12,598 bases of DNA from Streptococcaceae bacterium (GTDB lineage Bacteria; Bacillota; Bacilli; Lactobacillales; Streptococcaceae), in the NCBI GenBank assembly GCA_031270215.1, contig JAISYB010000175.1, positions 1-12,598 on the forward strand, read 5' to 3'. Positions 7,097-12,598 of the stretch are shown piece after piece. The position numbers were made by a program, and so were the translations under genes. A model generated the notes under the pieces. It was given only the letters and a program-made list of their open reading frames with translations. It ran no database searches and was not told the origin of the DNA. Positions within the stretch are counted from its first letter, which is position 1. Every line of letters starts with the position of its first letter.

Positions 7097-7160
7097 AATC
7101 TGTTTCATTAATTAAAGCAAGCTATTCATAAATAAATACTAACTTTAGACGACTGGCGCT

Positions 7161-8033
7161 TTATTCCAGCGCGGCAGCACCGCCAACAATTTCCGTTATT
7201 TCCTGAGTAATTGCGGCTTGTCGTGCTCGATTATATGAAATCGTCAAATCAGCAATAATATTCTTCGCATTATCTGTCGCAGTTTTCATTGCAGTCATAC
7301 CTGCGGCATGCTCGGCAGTTTTAGCATCAACAATTGCGCCATAAATCAAGCTTTCAGCATATTGAGGTAGTAAAACGTCTAGAATTTCCTCCTCAGAAGG
7401 CTCTAGGATAAATGGTTGATTGAACTCATCAACATCTTCTGTATCTAAATTATAGATTGGCAGCATTCTTTCGACCCTAAATCTGCTTGTCAGCGAATTA
7501 ACATGGTGATTATAACAGACGTATAGCTCATCAAATAGCTCCTCTTGGTACATATTCGTTGCATTTTGAACGATATTACGCACCTCATCAAATGAAGGAT
7601 GATCAGACACTCCGCGAAGCTCATAAGCAATATTCAAATCTCTTGACTTAAAGAAGTCTGAGCCAACACTGCCGATTGCTAAGATAACAATCTCCTCGTT
7701 TTTCTTGTGGTCTTGTTCAAACATCTGCAAGGTCTGCTTCAAAATCGTTGAGTTATAACCACCGACTAAGCCCTTATCTCCTGTGATAATGATATAGCCG
7801 GTTTTTTTAACAGGGCGTTTAATCAGCAAGGTATTCTTGCTTTCACCACTGTTTGCTGCAACCAAATGCCTTGTCACATCTCTGACCTTACTGGCATAAA
7901 CTTGAAAATCCTTTGACAAACGTTCTGATTTGTTCAGCTTTGCACCAGAAACCATCTGCATAGCATTCGTAATTTGACTTGTTTTTTTAGTCGAAGCAAT
8001 TCTCGTTTTTATCTCATTTAAGGAAGCTCCCAC
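7161..8033 (-). CDS. atpG: F1 ATP synthase gamma subunit
   Basis: The gamma subunit forms the rotating central shaft inside the alpha3beta3 ring. The 290 residues are typical. The N-terminal helix reads MGASLNEIKTRIASTKKTSQ and continues into ITNAMQMVSGAKL (21-33). The C-terminal helix contains NAKNIIADLTISYNRARQAA and ends ITQEITEIVGGAAALE, the family signature. The middle holds the Rossmann-like part with GDKGLVGGYN. The start is a GTG at 8033 with AAAGGAGG ending seven bases upstream. A nearer ATG in the leader is out of frame. It lies 49 bp after atpA and 76 bp before the atpD start. Confidence 0.96.
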   Translation of the reverse strand: MGASLNEIKTRIASTKKTSQITNAMQMVSGAKLNKSERLSKDFQVYASKVRDVTRHLVAANSGESKNTLLIKRPVKKTGYIIITGDKGLVGGYNSTILKQTLQMFEQDHKKNEEIVILAIGSVGSDFFKSRDLNIAYELRGVSDHPSFDEVRNIVQNATNMYQEELFDELYVCYNHHVNSLTSRFRVERMLPIYNLDTEDVDEFNQPFILEPSEEEILDVLLPQYAESLIYGAIVDAKTAEHAAGMTAMKTATDNAKNIIADLTISYNRARQAAITQEITEIVGGAAALE

Positions 8034-8082
8034 ACATACTCCTCCTTTCTAAGAGGCTAAACGCAACTCTTTAGTTGGTTAA

Positions 8083-9594
8083 TTAGTTCGCCTTATAATG
8101 CTTATTATTTTTAAATTCGGTAATTGCCGCATCCAATTTTTCTTCAGCTGGTAAATCCTTTGTTTCACGAATCGTTGCAAAAATATCCGGTGTTTGCACC
8201 TCAATATAGTCAAACAAATCATTTTCAAATTCTAATACCTGATTAACAGGTATTGAGTCTAAGAAACCATGGGTCAAAGCGTATAAGATAACAACCTGTT
8301 TTTCAACCGCAAGTGGTGTATGTAGCTTTTGCTTCAATATTTCAACCGTTCTACGTCCACGATTTAGCTTTGCTTGAGTCGCTGCATCTAAGTCTGAACC
8401 AAATTGCGTAAATGCTTCGAGTTCACGATAGCTTGCTAAGTCTAAACGCAATGTCCCCGCAACTTTCTTCATTGCTTTGATTTGCGCCGCACCACCAACA
8501 CGTGAAACAGATGAGCCTGCATCTATCGCTGGGCGGATACCTGAGTAGAACAAATCACTTTCCAAGAAAATTTGTCCATCAGTAATTGAGATAACATTTG
8601 TTGCAATATATGCTGAAATATCGCCAGCCTGTGTTTCAATGAATGGCAAGGCAGTCATTGAACCGCCACCTAAATCATCTGATAGCTTCGCTGCACGCTC
8701 TAACAAGCGTGAATGTAAGTAGAATACATCTCCGGGATAAGCCTCACGACCTGGCGGACGACGTAAAAGCAATGATAATTCACGATAAGCAACCGCTTGT
8801 TTTGACAAATCATCATAGACGATTAAGACGTGCTTGCCATTATACATAAACTCCTCACCCATTGCGACACCGGCATAAGGCGCCAGATAAAGCAGCGGTG
8901 CAGGCTGAGAGGCACCGGCAGTCACAACGATTGTGTAATCTAATGCACCGTATTTACGCAATGTTTCAACCTGTGTTCTTACGGTTGAATCTTTTTGACC
9001 GATTGCAACATAGATACAAATCATGTCCTTGCCCTTTTGATTGATAATCGTATCAATCGCAATTGACGTCTTCCCTGTTTTTCTATCACCAATGACTAAC
9101 TCACGCTGTCCACGACCGATTGGTACAAGGGCATCTATCGCTTTTAACCCTGTTTGTAGCGGCTCATACACCGACTGGCGCTGCATAACGCCTGGCGCTG
9201 TGTATTCGACTGGACGTGTTTTCTCTGTTTTAATTTCGCCCAAACCATCAACCGGTTGTCCAAGCGCATCAACAACACGACCGATTAAGCTTTCCCCTAC
9301 TGGCACTTCCATAATCTTACCAGTACGTTTGACACTATCTCCTTCACGAATATCTTCAAATTCCCCTAAGATAATAATCCCAACGTCATTTGTTTCTAAA
9401 TTCTGTGCCATACCATATGAGCCATTGGAAAATTCTAATAGCTCGCCACTCATCACGTTAGACAAGCCATGAGCACGCGCAATACCATCACCAATATAAG
9501 TCACTGTTCCAATCTCAGTGACAGTGATTACCTGTTGGTAATTTTCAATCTGTTGTTTAATTACGGCACTGATTTCCTCAGCTTTGATTGCCAT
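8083..9594 (-). CDS. atpA: F1 ATP synthase alpha subunit
   Basis: The non-catalytic nucleotide-binding alpha subunit of F1 supplies the arginine finger to the beta active site. The 503 residues are the usual length. The P-loop is GDRKTGKT (169-176), with lysine where many bacteria have glutamine (GDRQTGKT). The arginine finger is R365 in SVSRVGGAAQ. The N-terminal barrel (about 25-95) and the helical C-terminal domain (about 380-503) are complete. The ATG at 9594 has AAGGAG about ten bases upstream. It lies 56 bp after atpH and 49 bp before atpG. Confidence 0.97.
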   Translation of the reverse strand: MAIKAEEISAVIKQQIENYQQVITVTEIGTVTYIGDGIARAHGLSNVMSGELLEFSNGSYGMAQNLETNDVGIIILGEFEDIREGDSVKRTGKIMEVPVGESLIGRVVDALGQPVDGLGEIKTEKTRPVEYTAPGVMQRQSVYEPLQTGLKAIDALVPIGRGQRELVIGDRKTGKTSIAIDTIINQKGKDMICIYVAIGQKDSTVRTQVETLRKYGALDYTIVVTAGASQPAPLLYLAPYAGVAMGEEFMYNGKHVLIVYDDLSKQAVAYRELSLLLRRPPGREAYPGDVFYLHSRLLERAAKLSDDLGGGSMTALPFIETQAGDISAYIATNVISITDGQIFLESDLFYSGIRPAIDAGSSVSRVGGAAQIKAMKKVAGTLRLDLASYRELEAFTQFGSDLDAATQAKLNRGRRTVEILKQKLHTPLAVEKQVVILYALTHGFLDSIPVNQVLEFENDLFDYIEVQTPDIFATIRETKDLPAEEKLDAAITEFKNNKHYKAN

Positions 9595-9650
9595 TTATGT
9601 CACACTCCTTAATTCAAAATCAAATTCAAGCTGATTAGCACATCTAAAGA

Positions 9651-10184
9651 TTAAAGCTTCGCAGCAATATTATCTAACTGCGTTTTTAAACTGCCGTCAA
9701 TGATTTTTGATTCAGCTTCAACAATCACACCACCAAGTATTGATGGATTAACGTTTTGTTCTATTTCAAGTGCATTGAAGGCGAATTTTCCTTTCAATTC
9801 TTCAGACAGCTTTGTCAGCTGCACGTCTGTCAAAGGAATAGCAGTCGTCAATTTGACCTGACCCGTCCTTGTTTTACGACGATATAATACACTAAATGCT
9901 TCAAAAATTTCTAAAATTAAAGATAAACGTCCATTTTTGAACAATACTTCTAAAAAGTTTTGAATATGCGGTATCGCACCCTGCTTTAGTGCATCAATGA
10001 TGACACGCTGAGCTTCTGCTGCGCCTGAGGTTAATTCAAATAATGCTAAAACCTGACGATTTGATGTAATTACATCAACAATCGCATCAATATCCGCTTT
10101 AGCTGCCGATAACTCCTGATGCTCTATTGCAACAGCCAATAGGCTTTCTGCATATTTATTAACGATTTCCTGATTATTTGCCAT
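9651..10184 (-). CDS. atpH: F1 ATP synthase delta subunit
   Basis: The delta subunit fixes the peripheral stalk to the top of F1. From the ATG at 10184 it has 177 residues, the normal length. The N-terminal helical bundle (about 1-105) begins MANNQEIVNKYAESLLAVA, and the C-terminal part contains NPSILGGVIVEAESKIIDGS, the OSCP/delta signature. I chose the ATG because AGGTGA lies four bases upstream; the in-frame GTG at 10193 would use that same site as its own start region. The gene overlaps the end of atpF by 11 bases, pointing to coupled translation of these two stalk subunits. Confidence 0.95.
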   Translation of the reverse strand: MANNQEIVNKYAESLLAVAIEHQELSAAKADIDAIVDVITSNRQVLALFELTSGAAEAQRVIIDALKQGAIPHIQNFLEVLFKNGRLSLILEIFEAFSVLYRRKTRTGQVKLTTAIPLTDVQLTKLSEELKGKFAFNALEIEQNVNPSILGGVIVEAESKIIDGSLKTQLDNIAAKL

Positions 10185-10746
10185 CAGCTTCACCTAACTT
10201 GTCAATATACTGATTGATTAATTCTTGGTGTGCCTCTAAGCTCAATTCCTTGCCCAAAATCTTTGAAGCAATTAAAACTGATATATCCGCTACTTCACCT
10301 TTTATTGAAGCAACAGCCTCCGCTCTTTCTTGCTGGATTTCGACACGAACTTTTTCTTTAAATTGCTTTGCTTCGCTGGTAGCCTCTAAGATGATATTTT
10401 CTCTTGAAGCATTGCCGCTGGCTTTAGCATTTTTTAAAATCTTTTCTGCCTCTGTGTGACTTGCAGCAAGCTTTTCCTCACGTTCCTTTGCAAGACGTTC
10501 GGCACGCTCCTTTGCAGCCTCCGCAGCTGAAATATCATTTGATATTTTCTCGGCACGCTTTTCAAAGATACTAACGATATTACCCCATGCATATTTCTTT
10601 ACTAAAAATAGCAAAATGATTAATGCACCTGAAACGACAATAATATTCCCTAAGGTCGTTACATGTTCGCTTGGTACAGCTTCCTTTGGAGCTACTCGCA
10701 AACCATCAACTTGTTTCAGCTTTGACGCGATTTCCAATAAAACCAC
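10174..10746 (-). CDS. atpF: Fo ATP synthase b subunit
   Basis: The b subunit forms the peripheral stator stalk as a dimer. From the GTG at 10746 it has 190 residues. One membrane helix lies at about 32-49 (LGNIIVVSGALIILLFLV). A long, charged, Ala/Glu/Lys/Arg-rich helix follows from about 55 to 165, suited to a coiled coil. About 30 residues precede the membrane helix, more than the 10-15 usual in this family, so the start is less sure. The GTG has AAAGGAAG about ten bases upstream and no other start in the frame has a better site. It lies 40 bp after atpE and overlaps atpH by 11 bases. Confidence 0.92.
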   Translation of the reverse strand: MVLLEIASKLKQVDGLRVAPKEAVPSEHVTTLGNIIVVSGALIILLFLVKKYAWGNIVSIFEKRAEKISNDISAAEAAKERAERLAKEREEKLAASHTEAEKILKNAKASGNASRENIILEATSEAKQFKEKVRVEIQQERAEAVASIKGEVADISVLIASKILGKELSLEAHQELINQYIDKLGEADGK

Positions 10747-10786
10747 GAGTCTAACACTTCCTTTCTAATCAGAGTATTGACTCAGT

Positions 10787-11005
10787 TTATTTTCCTAAGA
10801 GAATGAATGCAATAACGATTGCCAAGATAGGTAATGCTTCAATAAGAGCAACTCCGATAAACATCGTTACACGCAGTTGACCACTCATCTCCGGTTGACG
10901 ACTCATACCCTCAATCGTTTTGCTAACAACTAAACCGTTACCGATACTTGCTCCGAGTGCAGCCCCTGCAGCGACAATTGCTGCGCCAAGTAATGCTAAA
11001 TCCAT
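10787..11005 (-). CDS. atpE: Fo ATP synthase c subunit (proteolipid ring)
   Basis: The c subunit is a two-helix membrane hairpin that forms the ion-carrying rotor ring. From the ATG at 11005 it has 72 residues, the standard size. Helix 1 is glycine- and alanine-rich (about 5-28), the polar loop is RQP (36-38), and helix 2 carries the ion-binding E56 in ALIEALPI. The residue after E56 is Ala rather than the Ser/Thr of sodium-type rings, so proton transport is likely. The frame is open 18 codons further upstream into atpB, but AGGAGG nine bases before this ATG and the family's MDL start favour the short form. It lies 34 bp after atpB. Confidence 0.96.
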   Translation of the reverse strand: MDLALLGAAIVAAGAALGASIGNGLVVSKTIEGMSRQPEMSGQLRVTMFIGVALIEALPILAIVIAFILLGK

Positions 11006-11039
11006 AATTATAAATCCTCCTAATTTTTTTAAATAGTGT

Positions 11040-11762
11040 CTAATCTTCCTCAAGGACAACTTTATGACTGGTGTAAACCATTGTTAAAGTGACAAAAATA
11101 TAAGCTTGAATACATGATATGAAAATAGAAAAGCCAATCCAAAGGACACTGCCTAAAATTGCTATCGGCATGTTCAATAAACCATGACTCACCCCCAGCT
11201 TAGCTAGTAGCGAAAGCAAAACCTCCCCTGCGAAGATATTTCCATAAAGACGTAAACTCAGTGTCAATAGATTGGTAAATTCCTCCAATATTTTAATTGG
11301 CACCAAAAAAGGTAATGGTCTAGCAAAAGTGTTGACCAAATATCCTTTAAACCCAAACCGCTGTACGCCTAAGTAATGCCCTAATATCAAGACAAGACCT
11401 GCTAGCGTCATTGTGACAATCGGATCTGCTGTTGGTGACTTCCAAAGAGAAGTATCCTGAGCAACGACTATATGCGTCACTAGACCAATATTGTTTGCGA
11501 TTAGTAAAAAGGCAAATAAAACAAAACCTAATAGATGGAAATTCGTCAGCTCATTTGCTGGTAGATTGTCTTTAATCACACCTGCCACAAACTCAACAGC
11601 GTATTCCAAAACGTTTTGTTTCCCTTTTGGTCTTAATTTCATGTTTCGACTTGCCCAATAAATCAAGCCAAAAACAATTGCACAAGTCAAAATAGTCATC
11701 ATTAAAACAGTGCCATCAAAATAAAGCGGTCCTATTTGAAAAATCCACGATTTTTCGCTCAC
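11040..11762 (-). CDS. atpB: Fo ATP synthase a subunit
   Basis: The a subunit is the membrane stator that forms the two half-channels next to the c ring. From the GTG at 11762 it has 240 residues, the usual length, with about five or six hydrophobic segments. The essential arginine is R171 in LSLRLYGN, followed by IFAGEVLL with E180; Q219 lies in the last helix (SCIQAYIF). I chose the GTG at 11762 because GAGGTGA (11768-11774) sits five bases upstream. A GTG at 11795 opens the same frame but would add 11 residues unlike the family and lacks a ribosome binding site. It is the first gene of the atp operon. Confidence 0.94.
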   Translation of the reverse strand: MSEKSWIFQIGPLYFDGTVLMMTILTCAIVFGLIYWASRNMKLRPKGKQNVLEYAVEFVAGVIKDNLPANELTNFHLLGFVLFAFLLIANNIGLVTHIVVAQDTSLWKSPTADPIVTMTLAGLVLILGHYLGVQRFGFKGYLVNTFARPLPFLVPIKILEEFTNLLTLSLRLYGNIFAGEVLLSLLAKLGVSHGLLNMPIAILGSVLWIGFSIFISCIQAYIFVTLTMVYTSHKVVLEED

Positions 11763-11825
11763 ATCATTCACCTCTTTTCTACTTGATTTAACCACTCACA
11801 TTTTACAGTAAAATAAGCAATACCT

Positions 11826-11886
11826 ATTCTAACAATTTTATGCAAAATGATAAGTTGATTTTACACCTGTCAATCAAGTTAAACAA
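11826..11886 (-). promoter_or_regulatory. Candidate promoters of the atp operon
   Basis: Two minus-strand arrangements fit. The upstream one is TTGTTT (11881-11886), 17 bp, TAAAAT (11858-11863). The downstream one is TTATCA (11848-11853), 16 bp, TAGAAT (11826-11831). A TTGACA at 11868-11873 has no good -10 at normal spacing. The leader would be roughly 60-90 bases. I cannot decide between them from sequence. Confidence 0.45.
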
Positions 11887-11898
11887 GTAAAATATGTT

Positions 11899-11945
11899 AA
11901 AAAAGTCGCTTTTTATCAGAAAAAAATGGTAAAAAGCCGTTTTTT
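11899..11945. terminator. AT-rich terminator-like hairpin upstream of the atp promoter
   Basis: Arms 11899-11915 and 11930-11945 pair over about 15 bp, AAAAAA/TTTTTT and CTTTTTA/TAAAAAG with a G-C-containing interruption. Each strand reads into a T-run, so it could stop transcription in both directions. It would insulate the atp promoter from read-through of the nitroreductase transcript. Confidence 0.5.
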
Positions 11946-12004
11946 GTTTTAAATCATCATTCTTCATTGACAGCTAATTTGCTTTTAATTCCTCCCAAAC
12001 AGCA

Positions 12005-12101
12005 GGACAGTAGCGGAAAAGGCGGTGCTTTTCTCTGCTATTTCAGCTTTGCTTGGCGCTATTTTAAGATTTTTGTCAAAGCAAAGTAAGCTAGGCTGAA
12101 A
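12005..12101 (+). repeat. Degenerate element with inverted repeats, related to 4928-4969
   Basis: CTGCTATTTCAGC (12035-12047) is identical to the minus strand of 4928-4940. Upstream GGACA (12005), AGCG (12012) and GTGCT (12025) match GGACA, AGCG and GCGCT of the other copy in the same order and at nearly the same spacing. Within this element TTTCAG-CTTTGCTT (12041-12054) is complementary to AAGCAAAG (12079-12086) and CTGAAA (12096-12101), giving a bulged hairpin. The family is unknown. Confidence 0.4.
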
Positions 12102-12210
12102 ATACACCTGTTTTTTGCACGGATACCAATTGCTTTGACTAATTTTACATCTATTAAATTTAAAACGTACCTGTCTATGCGAAAGGAAAGTCTTATCAAG
12201 AGTACCGACT

Positions 12211-12248
12211 AAAAAAGGCTCGGACAAAATGTCCTGCCTCATTTTTTT
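12211..12248. terminator. Bidirectional intrinsic terminator after nitroreductase
   Basis: AGGC (12216-12219) pairs with GCCT (12236-12239) and GGACA (12222-12226) with TGTCC (12230-12234), around an AAA loop with a small internal loop. A-run 12211-12216 and T-run 12242-12248 flank the stem, so each strand shows a hairpin plus T-tract. It is oriented to end the minus-strand nitroreductase transcript. Confidence 0.65.
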
Positions 12249-12272
12249 GTTCGTAATATCCGGAAAATGAGC

Positions 12273-12347
12273 GGTGTCGATTAGGAAATCGATAAGCTTT
12301 TGAATATTTGCTTCACAAACACCATCAATTTCCTAATTTTCTACACC
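12273..12347. repeat. Long imperfect inverted repeat in the nitroreductase 3' region
   Basis: Arm 12273-12293 (GGTGTCGATTAGGAAATCGAT) is complementary to arm 12324-12347 except for one mismatched stretch with three extra bases and one further mismatch. The 30-base loop is AT-rich. It begins 19 bp after the stop codon and is not directly followed by a T-run, so it is not a simple terminator. It could stabilise the mRNA 3' end or be a repeat remnant. Confidence 0.6.
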
Positions 12348-12366
12348 ACTATTTGCCCGTTTAAAA

Positions 12367-12598
12367 TTAGTTAAATACTTTGAAACGATCGGTATCATTC
12401 ATAAATTCTTTATCCCCAGCTGCTGACTCTATTGAGCCAAAAACAAGCTGTCCACGTAATTTCCAATTGCTAGGAATATCCCAAACCTTAGCCACTGCAT
12501 CATCAATCACTGGATTATAATGTTGCAAACTTGCACCTAAGCCCAATTCGCTCAAAGCAGTCCATACATTTATGGAAGCAATCCCTGTTGACTGCTCA
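12367..12598 (-). CDS. Nitroreductase family protein (Frm2-like), C-terminal part
   Basis: Only the last 76 codons are in the window; the gene continues past the right edge. The visible start EQSTGIASINVWTALSELG and the following LGASLQHYNP (with a conserved WTAL...GLGASLQHYNP pattern) are typical of the FMN-binding nitroreductase subgroup that includes yeast Frm2/Hbn1 and bacterial 'fatty acid repression' homologues of about 200 residues. The end, DRFKVFN, is close to the usual C-terminus. Such proteins reduce nitro or quinone compounds with NAD(P)H; the physiological substrate is unknown. A TTG at 12555 could be mistaken for a start, but conserved sequence continues upstream of it. The terminator at 12211-12248 probably ends its transcript. 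Confidence 0.9.
   Translation of the reverse strand, partial: EQSTGIASINVWTALSELGLGASLQHYNPVIDDAVAKVWDIPSNWKLRGQLVFGSIESAAGDKEFMNDTDRFKVFN

Larger units (their letters stand above)
11763..12366. other. Gene-free spacer between nitroreductase and atpB
   Basis: These 604 bp carry the candidate atp promoters, an AT-rich hairpin (11899-11945), a degenerate element (about 12005-12101), a bidirectional terminator (12211-12248) and a long inverted repeat (12273-12347). The longest frame, 85 codons on the minus strand (11985-12242), starts inside the terminator without a ribosome binding site, so I do not call it a gene. Confidence 0.65.

Noticed and set aside
9041..9472. 143-codon plus-strand open frame opposite atpA
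   Set aside because: It is a shadow of the conserved alpha-subunit sequence with no domain of its own.
11006..11059. N-terminal 18-residue extension of AtpE overlapping atpB
   Set aside because: The extension is basic and unlike c subunits; AGGAGG before the ATG at 11005 and the 72-residue family length support the short form.
11868..11873. Perfect TTGACA as atp -35 element
   Set aside because: The nearest acceptable -10 (TATCAT) is only 15 bp away, and at 17 bp there is no match, so I prefer the two pairs listed under the candidate promoters.
11985..12242. 85-codon minus-strand open frame in the nitroreductase-atpB spacer
   Set aside because: Its ATG lies inside the terminator hairpin, there is no ribosome binding site, its composition is not protein-like (no recognisable domain), and the DNA is better explained by repeats and hairpins.

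Overview
The window looks like chromosomal DNA of a low-GC Gram-positive bacterium, most likely in Lactobacillales. The grounds are the gene content (PTS trehalose uptake with a fused EIIA domain, and an eight-gene F-type ATPase operon in the order B-E-F-H-A-G-D-C), strong AGGAGG-type ribosome binding sites, frequent GTG/TTG starts and AT-rich intergenic DNA. I cannot fix the genus from sequence alone. Every large gene belongs to a known family, and I see no phage, transposase, CRISPR, tRNA or rRNA.

Left part, trehalose locus (1-4842). On the minus strand are treP (trehalose PTS permease, domains B-C-A) and treC (phosphotrehalase, whose 3' end runs off the left edge). Divergently, on the plus strand, are treR (GntR/UTRA repressor) and a translationally coupled Nudix hydrolase gene. 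The 200-bp divergent spacer holds back-to-back promoters, a perfect 12-bp TreR-type palindrome at the expected treP transcription start, a one-mismatch cre-like site over the treP -35, and an A/T-rich dyad. The implied logic is that trehalose enters as trehalose-6-phosphate, is split by TreC, relieves TreR, and is overridden by CcpA when better sugars are present. The plus-strand pair ends at a strong hairpin plus T-tract terminator.

Centre (4843-5250). This convergent, gene-free spacer contains a nested inverted-repeat structure (4922-5010) and a bidirectional terminator-like hairpin (5137-5177).

Right part, ATP synthase operon (5251-11762, minus strand): atpB, atpE, atpF, atpH, atpA, atpG, atpD, atpC. 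These encode the whole FoF1 enzyme (a, c, b, delta, alpha, gamma, beta, epsilon). Spacings are short and atpF/atpH overlap. In lactic acid bacteria this enzyme mainly pumps protons out at the expense of ATP. Several starts differ from the longest open frame: atpD most likely starts at a TTG, atpB, atpF and atpG at GTG, and atpE at an internal ATG.

Right edge (11763-12598). A 604-bp gene-free spacer carries candidate atp promoters, two terminator-like hairpins, a long inverted repeat and a degenerate element resembling the one on the other side of the atp operon. It is followed by the 3' end of a Frm2-like nitroreductase gene.

The most novel-looking material is in the two spacers flanking the atp operon. 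They share a 13-bp identity plus three ordered anchors at near-equal spacing, which suggests a dispersed repeat or structured-RNA family. This is a modest lead rather than a demonstrated system.
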